Shown: positions 53,668 to 63,393, numbered from the stretch's first letter. The stretch is DNA of 64,000 bases from an uncultured Aquimarina sp. (GCA_947500845.1 CANMTP010000010.1:62001-126000), one strand, 5' to 3'. The notes: generated by a model from the letters alone, not told the origin. Numbers and translations are program-made.

Positions 53668-54264
53668 TTAGTTTCCTGTCTTACCTATAAACACATTTAC
53701 TTTTGGATTCATAGGATTGCCGGACGATCTTCTAAAAGAGACAACTTGCCCAACATGATAAAGAGCATCAGATATTTGCCCGTTGACCATATTCCAAAAG
53801 GGGAACTCTCTTCGATTTTCTCCAGATTGAAAAATCACTTTGTAGGCAGCTACATCTTTTGCTGACTTCCCTGAGAGTAATTCACTTACCTTTTTGAAGT
53901 TAAGTAAGGTTTCTTTTCTAAGTTCTTCAAAATTAGCTTCTGGCTGATTATTAGTTCTAATATTAGGTAAGTTTTGTACAGCATTTAATATTCCTTTTGA
54001 TAACTGATTGATATGCCTCAAGGTTTGTAACATTGTTCTTCCTTCTTTAGATGGAGCGAATTTTAGATCTCTTGCGCTAAGTCCTTCTGTAGCCCAATAA
54101 TACCGATATCCTAACCCGTCAACAAATCGTGAAAGAATGTTCCCGGGAGTATACGTTGAAGGATACTCTGGGATTTGCTCGTAGGGAAGTTTCATGACAT
54201 CTGAATTTTGACTAAAACCAATTTGTGTACAACTAAATAAAACTAAAAGAATTTTACTGTTCAT
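53668..54264 (-). CDS. Exported DinB-like protein
   Basis: 198 residues from ATG 54264, which starts a clean signal peptide (ILLVLFSCTQIGFSQ); a longer reading to 54312 would place 16 charged residues before it. The DinB four-helix bundle is recognisable: YRYYWATEGLSARDL, MLQTLRHINQLSKGI (first His) and ISDALYHVGQVVSFRR (second His). These bind a metal in the family. A periplasmic DinB is less common; the function is unknown. Confidence 0.82.
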   Translation of the reverse strand: MNSKILLVLFSCTQIGFSQNSDVMKLPYEQIPEYPSTYTPGNILSRFVDGLGYRYYWATEGLSARDLKFAPSKEGRTMLQTLRHINQLSKGILNAVQNLPNIRTNNQPEANFEELRKETLLNFKKVSELLSGKSAKDVAAYKVIFQSGENRREFPFWNMVNGQISDALYHVGQVVSFRRSSGNPMNPKVNVFIGKTGN

Positions 54265-54333
54265 AAGATTTTTGATTTGAGACCAACACTTTACAGAAAC
54301 ACGTATTTGCATATCTAGTATGCGCTTTAGAGG

Positions 54334-55779
54334 CTACTCAACATATAACGTATCAGCCTTCAACTCTTTAGTAATCCATTCGCGAAGTGCTTTTGTACGT
54401 ACTGTATTTAAGCTATCAGACACCTGGAATTTCCATTTAGGAAAGATTACTTGTATCGTATCCATTTTTAAAAAATTAGATTGTAAAACCTCACCATACC
54501 CTAACGTTTCGAGATCAGGAAAACGTATTTTGGCATCTTTAGAAATATTAAAATAAGGTAATATCTCTATCGATGCTACTTTATTAGCCTCATTTAGACT
54601 AGTTTCTAACCCTGCAATTTGGATCTTGAGATCTTCAATTTGATCAAGAAGTTTACCATTTTCTTTTTCAATACGGTCCAGCTCAACAATGGCGCGATCA
54701 TAAGCCTTCGACACCTGATCTAATCCACGCGCTTTGTTACCATTTATGGTAAGTTCGAAATCACCTATATGATCGTACTTTTTAATCTCATTTTTAAGAT
54801 CACTCATTACAGCTTCAGGCATTTCACCATCAAAATATAACTTTATGGTTTTATCATTATAATTATAAAAGTCTTTTCTCAAATACAAGTTTTCATTGCT
54901 GTTGATATCATTTTCAAGAAAAACCTTATAATCATGTGCTGCGTTACTTTCTAACAGGGTGGTATAAAATGTATAACTCGCTGGAATCATTACAAGGATT
55001 GCTAATAAAGAGGCAAATTGAGCAGTACGTCTTCGCTTTGCAGAATTAGCATATCGTAGCATTGGGAAACGCAATAACTTGGCTACAATAAAAGTTGCTA
55101 GGGCGATAAAAATTGCATTTATAGAAAACAGATACAATGCTCCTAATGCATATTTGGGACCTCCTTCTGCGATTCCGTATCCAACGGTACATAACGGTGG
55201 CATAAGGGCCGTAGCGATTGCTACTCCGGCAATGGCATTGGGCATGGTTCCTTTTTTTGATTTGGCCACGATAAGTGCCAAACCTCCAAAAATTGCTACT
55301 AGTACATCCAGAATAGTTGGTGCCGTTCGGGCCTCTAATTCAGGAGTCAATTCAGTCAAAGGAGAAACCCAAAAATATAAGGTAGCCGCAAGGACACTTA
55401 GTCCCACCATTACGCCCAAATTAACCAAAGATCTTCGTAAAGTATCAATATCATTAATTGCAATAGATAGTCCAACTCCCACAATCGGACCCATTAATGG
55501 AGAGATTAACATGGCTCCTATAACGACTGCAGTAGAACTCACATTAAGACCAATCGATGCGACAAAAATGGAAAAGATCAAAATCCATGCATTGTGTCCT
55601 TTAAAAGGAATATCCTTTTTGACATCTTCAATAGTTTGATCCTTATCAGTTTCTGATTTAATATTTAATAATTCTCCAAGAAATTTAGAAATACTTGCAA
55701 AAAGCCCTTTCGCATCTCTTTTTACAGATTCACTTGCTTCATCTTGATGTGACACTGGTTGATTTGTGTTTTCTTCCAT
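54334..55779 (-). CDS. DUF389/TIGR00341 membrane protein
   Basis: 481 residues. The DUF389 membrane core (about 60-285) has WILIFSIFVASIGLNVSSTAVVIGAMLISPLMGPIVGVGLS, then IAGVAIATALMPPLCTVGYG and further helices. A long soluble C-terminal part follows, with a coiled-coil stretch (AIVELDRIEKENGKLLDQIEDLKIQIAGLE in part, about 360-395). Function not established. It lies five bases downstream of manC on the same strand, so the two may share a transcript. Confidence 0.9.
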   Translation of the reverse strand: MEENTNQPVSHQDEASESVKRDAKGLFASISKFLGELLNIKSETDKDQTIEDVKKDIPFKGHNAWILIFSIFVASIGLNVSSTAVVIGAMLISPLMGPIVGVGLSIAINDIDTLRRSLVNLGVMVGLSVLAATLYFWVSPLTELTPELEARTAPTILDVLVAIFGGLALIVAKSKKGTMPNAIAGVAIATALMPPLCTVGYGIAEGGPKYALGALYLFSINAIFIALATFIVAKLLRFPMLRYANSAKRRRTAQFASLLAILVMIPASYTFYTTLLESNAAHDYKVFLENDINSNENLYLRKDFYNYNDKTIKLYFDGEMPEAVMSDLKNEIKKYDHIGDFELTINGNKARGLDQVSKAYDRAIVELDRIEKENGKLLDQIEDLKIQIAGLETSLNEANKVASIEILPYFNISKDAKIRFPDLETLGYGEVLQSNFLKMDTIQVIFPKWKFQVSDSLNTVRTKALREWITKELKADTLYVE

Positions 55780-55784
55780 AAGTA

Positions 55785-56861
55785 TTAACCGTATTGTTCT
55801 CCGTAGGTGTCTTTTACTTTTTTAAGAACCTGCTTAATGTCCTGCTCTTTCTTTTTAGGATAAATTAAAAGTACATTTTCTTTATCAACAATGATATAAT
55901 TTTCTAATCCATCTACTACAACAATTTTATCATTTGAGGCCATAATCATATTACCTGAAGCTTCTTGTGATAACACACGAGCATTTACTACCGCATTTTT
56001 GGCATCATTTTTATCTAATTTATCATATAATGATCCCCAGGTACCTAAATCATTCCAATCAAAAGTAGCAGGTAATACGTAAACATTTTCGGCTTTTTCT
56101 AAAATTGCATAATCTATAGAGATATTTTCAGCTAGGGGATAATGAGTACATATAAAATCATCCTCTTGATCAGTATTATATACATTATTGCCTTGCTCAA
56201 ACAAAGAAGTCATTTGTTTCTGATATTTTTCAAAAGCATTTATGATACTTGTAACGCTCCAAATAAAAATTCCAGCATTCCAAAGATAATTCCCTTCTTC
56301 AAAAAATCTCTTCGCAGTATCATAATCTGGTTTTTCGGTGAATTGAGCTACCTTTTTTATCGCTTTATCTTCTTTTTCATATTGAATATAACCATAACCG
56401 GTATTTGGAAATGTAGGTTGAATCCCCAAAGTCATCAAAACATCTTTGTTAGTGCATGAGTCAAAACATTGCTTTAAATTTGACACGAAAGCATCTTCAT
56501 CTTCTATCCAATGATCACTGGGAGCAACCACCATAACGGCATTGGGATTTTCCTTTTGTATTTTCATTGATGCATATAAAATACATGGGGCCGTATTACG
56601 CATTGCAGGTTCTGTAACAACTTGTCGTTGTTCTATCTCTGGTAATTGTTCAAGAACCAAATCATTATACCGCTCATTGGTGAGGATAAAAATATTTTGA
56701 GATGGTACAATTTTGGACAATCTTGAAAAGGTACGCTGAATTAGCGTCTCTCCGGTTCCTAACATATCGTGAAATTGCTTTGGAAACTCTGTGGTACTTA
56801 CAGGCCAAAACCTAGATCCTACTCCTCCAGCCATTAATACGGCGTAATAATTTTTATTCAT
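55785..56861 (-). CDS. manC: Mannose-1-phosphate guanylyltransferase
   Basis: 358 residues, the single-domain form. The nucleotidyltransferase start YYAVLMAGGVGSRFWPVSTTEFPKQF, VVAPSDHWI, GYGYIQYE, FTEKPDYDTAKRF, YLWNAGIFIW and FDWNDLGTWGSLYD are all family blocks. It makes GDP-mannose for surface polysaccharides. It starts two bases after the SprT-like gene, giving a sprT - manC - DUF389 unit. Confidence 0.95.
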   Translation of the reverse strand: MNKNYYAVLMAGGVGSRFWPVSTTEFPKQFHDMLGTGETLIQRTFSRLSKIVPSQNIFILTNERYNDLVLEQLPEIEQRQVVTEPAMRNTAPCILYASMKIQKENPNAVMVVAPSDHWIEDEDAFVSNLKQCFDSCTNKDVLMTLGIQPTFPNTGYGYIQYEKEDKAIKKVAQFTEKPDYDTAKRFFEEGNYLWNAGIFIWSVTSIINAFEKYQKQMTSLFEQGNNVYNTDQEDDFICTHYPLAENISIDYAILEKAENVYVLPATFDWNDLGTWGSLYDKLDKNDAKNAVVNARVLSQEASGNMIMASNDKIVVVDGLENYIIVDKENVLLIYPKKKEQDIKQVLKKVKDTYGEQYG

Positions 56862-56863
56862 AA

Positions 56864-57460
56864 TTAATGTAATAATTCTACTTCTGCATTAGGATTAAAA
56901 AGGTAGATTCTACCTGTACTTATTTCGACACATTCGTATCTTTTTACTTTTTTATTACCTCTCTTAAAGATTCTTCCGTTGTATAATCTAAAAGTACTCC
57001 CCAAGGGGATTTCAAAGATATAATTTTTATCACTCTCTGGGTCATATTGTTTTAATGCTAGAGATAATATCTCATCGGTATCACTACTTGCTTTAGGGTT
57101 CCTAAAATGATTGGCGATAACCGGTAATAGTTTTGGTGGAAAAACTTCTGGATTAATATAAGGTAACATCAATTGCTGAAAAACTCGTTTCCATTCTATC
57201 CCATGAGGTTTGATGAACCTTCCGTATTTCTCAAAAGCTATCAGGTGTGCTATCTCATGAATTAAGGTTATGAGAAAGCGATATCTGTTAAGCGAAGCAT
57301 TCACAGTGATTTGATGTCTGCCATCTGGCATTTTTCGATAATCACCATGTCTTGTCACTCTATTATTGACTATTTTGAGATACACATTACATTTGACTAT
57401 CAAGTCAAATGCCATATCTATTGCTCTTTCTGGGATATATCTGGCAAGTACTTCCTTCAC
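56864..57460 (-). CDS. SprT-like zinc metalloprotease-domain protein
   Basis: 198 residues from GTG 57460 (start KEVLARYIPERAIDMAF). A TTG at 57475 is also in frame but is part of the TAATTTTG promoter. The zinc motif HEIAHLIAFEKYG (HExxH, about residues 84-88) is followed by the third His in KPHGIEWKRVFQQL. The RVTRHGDYRKMPDGRHQITVN block is typical of Bacteroidota members. The C-terminal zinc-ribbon of longer SprT proteins seems absent. The role is unknown, by analogy possibly in cleaving DNA-protein crosslinks. Confidence 0.88.
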   Translation of the reverse strand: MKEVLARYIPERAIDMAFDLIVKCNVYLKIVNNRVTRHGDYRKMPDGRHQITVNASLNRYRFLITLIHEIAHLIAFEKYGRFIKPHGIEWKRVFQQLMLPYINPEVFPPKLLPVIANHFRNPKASSDTDEILSLALKQYDPESDKNYIFEIPLGSTFRLYNGRIFKRGNKKVKRYECVEISTGRIYLFNPNAEVELLH

Positions 57461-57472
57461 GGGTACAAAATA

Positions 57473-57480
57473 CAAAATTA
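57473..57480 (-). promoter_or_regulatory. Promoter -7 element TAATTTTG of the sprT-manC-DUF389 unit
   Basis: CAAAATTA on the plus strand. It ends 12 bases before GTG 57460 and overlaps the rejected TTG start. Confidence 0.45.
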
Positions 57481-57804
57481 ACCTTATGAGAGTAACATCC
57501 GGTTTTATTATTTCGAGATCGATTAAAGTTGTACAAAATACATGTACAATATTTTAAGATTTTATTCAATCTTTACTCAAAAGATGCCGTCTAAACCACA
57601 GTTACAGTGAATTACAAATTATAATAATTAATTGATACGGTTTAATCATCAAAAAACTACTGTAAAACTTCAACATTACGTTCTTGACCGATTAAATATT
57701 AACATTTATCGAGTATTTATCATATTTAACTTGTTGTTAATCAAATATTAATATTTTTAAAATCGATAATTAATATGTAACACAAACCATAAAGACTCAA
57801 CGAC
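57476..57804. other. Divergent intergenic region
   Basis: About 330 AT-rich bases between the sprT-like unit and the small secreted protein. Apart from the minus-strand TAATTTTG element I see only AT-rich direct repeats of AATATTAA (57697-57755); no gene or hairpin terminator. Confidence 0.35.
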
Positions 57805-58164
57805 ATGAGAACACTAGCCATCCTTATTGTTCTGTTTACTTACACCTTTAGCTCTGCGCAAACTCAAATAGAGGACCAAAAAAACGACAAACAAATTCTT
57901 AAGCAATTAGCAATAGAAAAAACAATCGAATTACAAAAAGAACTAAATCTTACCATCCAAACAAGCAAAATTTTAGAGAAAAACATCTTTAAATATTCAC
58001 TTAAGGCAAACAAAATATTACAATCCAATTTATCTACTAAAGAAAAATCAAAAAGCATTAGTAACCTTATTTACTTTCAAAATGAAGAGTTGAAAGAAAT
58101 CTTTAATGTAACTCAATTTTATAAATATTTGAGTTTACAGAATACTTATGTTGCAGGCTTCTAA
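57805..58164 (+). CDS. Small secreted helical protein, unknown function
   Basis: 119 residues. A clear signal peptide (LAILIVLFTYTFSSAQ) is followed by an almost wholly helical Lys/Glu/Gln-rich mature chain (KQLAIEKTIELQKELNLTI and onward), possibly a coiled coil, ending in a YKYLSLQNTYVAGF tail. No family recognised. It stands alone between divergent and convergent neighbours. Confidence 0.7.
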   Translation: MRTLAILIVLFTYTFSSAQTQIEDQKNDKQILKQLAIEKTIELQKELNLTIQTSKILEKNIFKYSLKANKILQSNLSTKEKSKSISNLIYFQNEELKEIFNVTQFYKYLSLQNTYVAGF

Positions 58165-58186
58165 AGAGTATGTTTATCTCAATATT

Positions 58187-58867
58187 TTAAGGAGTACTAC
58201 TTGATACCTGTAATACTTTTCCGTTGTAATATCTATTACCGGTTAGCGCAAAGTCTTTAACATATGTTGCCATTTCTAATGCGGTTAGAGGTGCTTGATA
58301 TCCGGGGAAAGCTTCTTCGAGCATTTCGGTCTGTACCGCCCCTAAAGCAAGCACATTAAAAGCAATACCACTTTCTTTGTATTCTTCTGCCCATAATTCG
58401 CTTAATGTAATCACGGCTCCTTTACTCGAGCTATATGCCGCCAATCCAGGAAACTTCATGCTTCCTTGTATCCCACCCATACTACTTATGGTCACTACGT
58501 GACTTTCTGCTTTCATAAAAGGGATCAGCATTCGGGTAATCTCGGCAACGCCAAAAACATTCACTTTATATACAGATTCAAAATCCAGAGGCGTACTCTC
58601 TTTGAAAGGTTTATTGAGTAACTTTCCTGCATTATTGATTAGAATATCTACTGTTTCCCACTCTTCTTTTACATAATTAACCATTTTATCAATATCATCA
58701 GACTTACAAATGTCAAATGAGAAGGTATTTATGTTTTTATGTTGTAGTGCAGAAATGGGTACAGAATTACGAGAAAGAGCTAAAACTTGGTGTCCTTCGT
58801 TTGCAAAAAGCTGTGCCAATTCAAAACCAATTCCTCTACTTGCTCCTGTGATGATAATATTTTTCAT
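58187..58867 (-). CDS. Short-chain dehydrogenase/reductase
   Basis: 226 residues. Classical SDR motifs: cofactor loop ITGASRGIGFELAQLF (about 5-20), ILINNAGKL, catalytic Ser in VVTISSMGG, and YSSSKGA (Tyr-x3-Lys). The Arg after TGAS favours NADP(H). The substrate is not evident. The gene is separated from the upstream M28 gene by about 155 bases. Confidence 0.92.
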   Translation of the reverse strand: MKNIIITGASRGIGFELAQLFANEGHQVLALSRNSVPISALQHKNINTFSFDICKSDDIDKMVNYVKEEWETVDILINNAGKLLNKPFKESTPLDFESVYKVNVFGVAEITRMLIPFMKAESHVVTISSMGGIQGSMKFPGLAAYSSSKGAVITLSELWAEEYKESGIAFNVLALGAVQTEMLEEAFPGYQAPLTALEMATYVKDFALTGNRYYNGKVLQVSSSTP

Positions 58868-59023
58868 CTGTTTGTTTTTATTGTTTTTTATTTGTCACAC
58901 TTCAACTTTGCTCGGTGCAAGTATATAATTCGCTAATAATCATGTTGGTTGGTATTTACCTAATCATCATAGCTCATTTCATAAGATATCTAAAAAAGTT
59001 CTATCTTAAAAACAAGGGTTTTT

Positions 59024-60001
59024 TTAGTTTAATTTAATTTCCTTGCTTCGGGTATTTGCCATTTTTGCAATTGCAGGAACACAATTATTAATTAATTCTG
59101 CCATGAATTCAAAATTCATTTCAGACACTTCGTCGTCTACATGGTGATAGTAATCATAATTTGTAAAATCGAACGTAGAAATTGTTTGACAAGGCACATT
59201 AAATTGTTCATAAAAAGGGTAATTATCACTTCTACGAAACAATTGATATTCTTTTGCTTTTGGAAGATATCCAATTAATTCTGATCCCACATACTCGTTA
59301 ATTTTCACAGCCATATTAGATATTTCATACCCTGTGATATAGGCTTTATAAGCCTTTTCATTTAATGGAACCCCAATCATTTCAAAATTTACCATTGTAT
59401 ATAGATCAATGTTATCCTCTTTCAAAACTTTAGCAAGATGTGCAGATCCCAATAAACCTCTTTCTTCAGCTCCAAATAATACAAAAAGAATACTTCTCTT
59501 ATTGTTTTTTAGTTTAGCAAATTGTTTTGCTAACGAAATTACAGCTGTACTTCCTGCTGCATTATCATTGGCACCATTTGCAATCGTATCGCCATTGACA
59601 TCTTTTCCCGTACCAATATGGTCAAAATGAGCTCCAACGACAATAAATTCATTTGCCAGGGATTTATCTTGGCCTTCTAAATAGCCTACCACATTATATG
59701 TTGCTGTTCCTTTGGCGTCAAAAGCATCCCTATAGGTATCAAAATAAGGTTGGACACCATACTTTTTAAATTCTTTTTCTATAAACTGTGCAGCTTTCTC
59801 CAAACCTTGGCTTCCGGTATCCCTTCCCTGCAGTTCATCACTAGCAAGGAAATTCATGATAGCTTTTACATCTGAAGTTTTAGTAGTCACTAAAGCCTCA
59901 GTTTCTGAGTCTTTAATTTGCGGTTGTGCAGAAGTAATTTGTTTACAATTAATAAATAAAATAGAAATACATAGTATGTACATATATTTTTTCATGAGCA
60001 T
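59024..60001 (-). CDS. M28-family aminopeptidase lipoprotein
   Basis: 325 residues (ATG 60001, or 59995). The signal peptide ends in a lipobox (ILFINC, Cys about 19). M28 zinc ligands occur in order: His in VVGAHFDHIG, Asp in GANDNAAGSTA, Glu-Glu in FGAEERGLLGS, an acidic ligand in NFEMIG, and His in YDYYHHVDDEV. It is a smaller, membrane-anchored counterpart of the T9SS-secreted M28 enzyme at 35713-38247. Predicted to trim peptides in the periplasm or at the outer membrane. Confidence 0.92.
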   Translation of the reverse strand: MLMKKYMYILCISILFINCKQITSAQPQIKDSETEALVTTKTSDVKAIMNFLASDELQGRDTGSQGLEKAAQFIEKEFKKYGVQPYFDTYRDAFDAKGTATYNVVGYLEGQDKSLANEFIVVGAHFDHIGTGKDVNGDTIANGANDNAAGSTAVISLAKQFAKLKNNKRSILFVLFGAEERGLLGSAHLAKVLKEDNIDLYTMVNFEMIGVPLNEKAYKAYITGYEISNMAVKINEYVGSELIGYLPKAKEYQLFRRSDNYPFYEQFNVPCQTISTFDFTNYDYYHHVDDEVSEMNFEFMAELINNCVPAIAKMANTRSKEIKLN

Positions 60002-60022
60002 CTAGTTTTGGTTAAAGGTAAA

Positions 60023-60052
60023 AAAATCCCACTTTGAATGAAGTGGGATTTT
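60023..60052 (-). terminator. Rho-independent terminator after pdhC
   Basis: A perfect 12-bp stem AAAATCCCACTT (60023-60034 with 60041-60052), six-base loop. On the minus strand it is followed by TTTACC after a run of T, so it ends the pdhA-pdhC transcript just before the M28 gene. Confidence 0.85.
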
Positions 60053-60073
60053 GATAAATATTTAATCTCGAGA

Positions 60074-61684
60074 TTACGCCAGCATCGTCACTGGATTTTC
60101 AAGATATTGCCGTAATGTTTGTAAGAATTGAGCGCCTGTTGCACCATCTACTGTTCTGTGATCGCAAGCCAAGGTAACTTTCATTGTATTGCCAACAACG
60201 ATTTGTCCATCCTTAACCACTGGCTTTTCTATAATAGCACCTACCGATAAAATTGCCGAGTTGGGTTGGTTAATGATCGAAGTAAATTCTTGAATACCAA
60301 ACATTCCCAAATTAGATACTGTAAAAGTACTCCCACTCATTTCTTGCGGAGTAAGTTTTTTATTTCGAGCTCTTCCGGCCAAATCTTTAACTTTAGCGCC
60401 TATTTGGGTCAGAGACATTTGATCAGTAAAAGGTAACACAGGAACAACCAATCCGTCTGGTACAGCAACTGCAACGCCAATACTTATATGTTTCGCATAT
60501 TGAGTAGCAGCATCTGTCCATTGTGTATTTACCTGGGGATGTTTGCGAAGTGCCATGGCACAAGCTTTAACTACCATATCATTAAAAGACACTTTGGTAT
60601 CAGGTAGTTCATTAATATTTTTACGCGACAGCATTGCATTTTGCATGTCGACCTCAATAGTAAGATAGTAATGAGGAGCTGTGAATTTGGAAGCAGAAAG
60701 GCTTTTGGCAATCGCCTTGCGCATTTGCGAATTCTTTACTTCTTCAAAACTTACTTCACCAGCAGGCACAAAAGCCTGTACCACCGGAGCAGAAGTTTCT
60801 TCTTTAGACGGAGCGGAAGTTTCTACTGCTGTGGCGCTTGGAGTGAATGACTCAACGTCTTTTTTTACGATGCGTCCGTTCTCCCCTGTTCCTTTTACTT
60901 GTGAAAGATCAATCCGTTTATCTGCTGCAATTTTCTTAGCTAGTGGCGATGCAAATATTCTACCTCCTTCGGTAGTGGTATTTGTTGTAGTTGGTTCAGA
61001 TTTAGTCTCGCTTTTTGTTTCTTTTGTAGCCTCTTTCTTTGCAGAAGGAGCAGAAACCGGGGCTCCATCTTTAATCCCCGAAACATCAGTCCCTGCTGGC
61101 CCAATAATGGCAAGAAGAACATCAACAGGAGCTGTCTGGCCTTCTTCAATCCCGATATGCAGTAAGGTACCGTTATAGAAAGATTCGAATTCCATCGTCG
61201 CTTTATCGGTTTCTATTTCTGCCAGAATATCGCCTTCTTCTACAGTGTCACCCACTTTTTTCAACCAGGTCGCAACTGTACCTTCTTCCATAGTATCGCT
61301 AAGGCGTGGCATCGTAATTATTTCAACTCCTTCCGGAATTGTATTACTTTTGGCCGACTCAGAAACTACCGCCTCCGTCTTTTCTTCTTTCGGTGCTTCA
61401 GCTTCTGAAGAAGAATCTTCCTTTAGTAAACCTGAAATATCTTCGCCCTCATCTCCGATTATTGCCAATAATTTGTCCACAGGAGCCGTTTCTCCCTCTT
61501 CTATACCAATATGAAGCAGTGTTCCTTCATAGAAAGATTCAAACTCCATAGTCGCCTTATCGGTTTCTATCTCTGCCAGGATATCACCTTCGCTAATTTT
61601 ATCTCCTTTTTTAACAAGCCACTTTGCAACAACACCTTCTTCCATTGTGTCACTTAACCGTGGCATATTTATTACTGTAGCCAT
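60074..61684 (-). CDS. pdhC: Pyruvate dehydrogenase E2 (dihydrolipoamide acetyltransferase), two lipoyl domains
   Basis: 536 residues. Two lipoyl domains (about 1-80 and 122-200), each with the lipoylated Lys in IETDKATMEFES. Ala/Pro/Thr/Glu-rich linkers follow, then a peripheral-subunit-binding domain (about 243-275, ASPLAKKIAADKRIDLSQVKGTG). The catalytic domain (about 310-536) has DHRTVDGATGAQFL at its active site. It forms the core of the pyruvate dehydrogenase complex. It follows pdhA by three bases; the E1 beta gene is not between them. Confidence 0.96.
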   Translation of the reverse strand: MATVINMPRLSDTMEEGVVAKWLVKKGDKISEGDILAEIETDKATMEFESFYEGTLLHIGIEEGETAPVDKLLAIIGDEGEDISGLLKEDSSSEAEAPKEEKTEAVVSESAKSNTIPEGVEIITMPRLSDTMEEGTVATWLKKVGDTVEEGDILAEIETDKATMEFESFYNGTLLHIGIEEGQTAPVDVLLAIIGPAGTDVSGIKDGAPVSAPSAKKEATKETKSETKSEPTTTNTTTEGGRIFASPLAKKIAADKRIDLSQVKGTGENGRIVKKDVESFTPSATAVETSAPSKEETSAPVVQAFVPAGEVSFEEVKNSQMRKAIAKSLSASKFTAPHYYLTIEVDMQNAMLSRKNINELPDTKVSFNDMVVKACAMALRKHPQVNTQWTDAATQYAKHISIGVAVAVPDGLVVPVLPFTDQMSLTQIGAKVKDLAGRARNKKLTPQEMSGSTFTVSNLGMFGIQEFTSIINQPNSAILSVGAIIEKPVVKDGQIVVGNTMKVTLACDHRTVDGATGAQFLQTLRQYLENPVTMLA

Positions 61685-61687
61685 ATT

Positions 61688-62689
61688 TTATTGTAATTTG
61701 TGTGGTAAAAACGGGTAATCATCTTGTTCGTATACAACATCATACATCACACTTTTTTCTGGGAACGGTGATTCTTCTGCAAATTTTTGACACTCTGCAA
61801 CCCTTTCTTTTACTCTCTTATCAATAGTAGCTATTTCCTCATCGGTTGCATATTTTTTCTCTTTAATGATATCCAATACTTGAGTAATTGGATCTATTTT
61901 CTGGTACTCTGCAACTTCTTCTTTGGTTCTATACTTTTGAGCATCACTCATTGAGTGTCCTCTATATCTATATGTCTTTAACTCTAAGAATGTAGGTCCG
62001 CCTCCTGTTCTGGCCCTGGTAATGGCTTCATCCATTGCTTCAGCTACCTTAACGGGATTCATAGCATCTACTGGACCGCAAGGCATTTCGTAACCCAATC
62101 CTAATTTCCATATATCAGGGTGGTTTGCTGTTCTTTCAACAGAAGTACCCATGGCATATCCATTGTTTTCTACACAAAATACTACTGGTAAATTCCAAAG
62201 CATCGCCAAATTAAAGGTTTCATGTAATGATCCCTGACGTGTAGCTCCATCACCCATAAAAGTTAAAGTGACTGAATCCCTCTTACTATATTTATCAGCA
62301 AATGCGAGACCAGCTCCTAGAGGAATTTGCCCTCCAACTATTCCATGACCCCCATAAAACCGATGTTCTTTTGAGAAAATATGCATGGATCCTCCTAAAC
62401 CTTGTGAGGTACCCGTGCCTTTACCGAAGAGTTCGGCCATAACACGTTTAGGATCAACTCCCATCCCTATAGGTTGTACATGATTACGATAGGCAGTAAT
62501 CATTCGATCCTTGGTGAGGTCCATCGCATGCAAAGCTCCAGCTAATATAGCCTCTTGACCATTATATAAGTGTAAAAAACCTCTTACTTTCTGTTGAATA
62601 TATACTTGAGCAAGCTTGTCTTCAAACTTTCTCCAGAAAAGCATTTCTTCATACCAATTAAGGTAAACTTCTTTGGTTACTTTTTTCAT
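61688..62689 (-). CDS. pdhA: Pyruvate dehydrogenase E1 alpha subunit
   Basis: 333 residues. The thiamine diphosphate motif is LTFMGDGATRQGSLHETFNLAMLWNLPVVFCVENNGYAMGTS in part (GDG to NN, about 160-195). The phosphorylatable-type loop YRYRGHSMSDAQKYR (about 242-256) and HLYNGQEAILAG are typical. With E1 beta (encoded elsewhere) it decarboxylates pyruvate and acetylates the E2 lipoyl groups. First gene of the pdhA-pdhC operon; a TATTTTTG element lies 90 bases upstream. Confidence 0.96.
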   Translation of the reverse strand: MKKVTKEVYLNWYEEMLFWRKFEDKLAQVYIQQKVRGFLHLYNGQEAILAGALHAMDLTKDRMITAYRNHVQPIGMGVDPKRVMAELFGKGTGTSQGLGGSMHIFSKEHRFYGGHGIVGGQIPLGAGLAFADKYSKRDSVTLTFMGDGATRQGSLHETFNLAMLWNLPVVFCVENNGYAMGTSVERTANHPDIWKLGLGYEMPCGPVDAMNPVKVAEAMDEAITRARTGGGPTFLELKTYRYRGHSMSDAQKYRTKEEVAEYQKIDPITQVLDIIKEKKYATDEEIATIDKRVKERVAECQKFAEESPFPEKSVMYDVVYEQDDYPFLPHKLQ

Positions 62690-62778
62690 TTACAATTGTA
62701 GTGATATATGAATAACAAACTGGTTATAAAACCAGTAATTCTTTAGTTTATTCCTTATTCTATTAAAAGAACGAAAAA

Positions 62779-62786
62779 CAAAAATA
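62779..62786 (-). promoter_or_regulatory. Promoter -7 element TATTTTTG of pdhA-pdhC
   Basis: CAAAAATA on the plus strand, an exact TAnnTTTG on the minus strand, in the 150-base gap between cdd and pdhA. No clear -33 TTG. Confidence 0.4.
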
Positions 62787-62838
62787 ACATATTCGAAATT
62801 AAGGGAAAAGGAGTTTTATAATTAAATCGACGAAAACG

Positions 62839-63321
62839 TTATAGATACGAATTATCAAAAGTAAGCGGCAATAAATTTACCAGCGATTTAGATTTAACAA
62901 CTTTTCCTGTTTCTCCCATGAAATAGATCTCTATGGGCTTTTTCTGTTTTAACTCATATTCTCCTATAGCTTGTCTACATGCACCACAGGGAGGTGTTGG
63001 AGTTAGCAATTGATATTTTAAAGATTTAGCACAAAGTGCCATTTTCAAAACAGGAACTCCAGGAAAATTTGCTCCTGCGTAATAAATCGCCGTTCGTTCT
63101 GCACATAGACCTGATGGATAACATGCATTTTCCTGATTATTTCCTAAAATTACCTCTCCGTTTTCTAATAATAACGCGGCTCCCACCAAAAACTCTGAAT
63201 AAGGAGCATATGCGTTGTCCCTAACAATCATTGATTGACGCATAAGTTTTTGAATATCTTCTGGCAATTCGTCAAAAGAGTCAAACACCTCTAATACCGA
63301 TTTAATCTCTATTTCCTTCAT
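62839..63321 (-). CDS. cdd: Cytidine deaminase
   Basis: 160 residues, the homotetrameric form. The zinc site is CAERTAIYY (Cys and catalytic Glu) with PCGACRQAIGE (two Cys). The N-terminal NAYAPYSEFLVGAALLLENGEV block is typical. It deaminates cytidine and deoxycytidine in pyrimidine salvage. In flavobacteria cdd commonly lies between porV and pdhA, as here; that is shared gene order with no known functional link. Confidence 0.96.
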   Translation of the reverse strand: MKEIEIKSVLEVFDSFDELPEDIQKLMRQSMIVRDNAYAPYSEFLVGAALLLENGEVILGNNQENACYPSGLCAERTAIYYAGANFPGVPVLKMALCAKSLKYQLLTPTPPCGACRQAIGEYELKQKKPIEIYFMGETGKVVKSKSLVNLLPLTFDNSYL

Positions 63322-63363
63322 AGCCTTTACTTAAAATAGCACCACAATGTACTACAAACAAAA

Positions 63364-63393
63364 AAAGTATCAAACTCTGGAGTTTGATACTTT
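63364..63393 (-). terminator. Rho-independent terminator after porV
   Basis: A near-perfect 14-bp inverted repeat (63364-63377 with 63380-63393, AAAGTATCAAACTC and its complement) with a two-base loop. On the minus strand it runs into TTTTTTGTTTG. It ends porV transcription before cdd. Confidence 0.85.

Noticed and set aside
55079-55639. 186-codon open frame antisense to the DUF389 gene
   Set aside because: A long frame produced by the codon pattern of the real gene on the other strand; composition lacks protein features.
60681-61178. 165-codon open frame antisense to pdhC
   Set aside because: Mirror of the Ala/Ser/Glu-rich linker and lipoyl codons of pdhC; the sense gene is certain.
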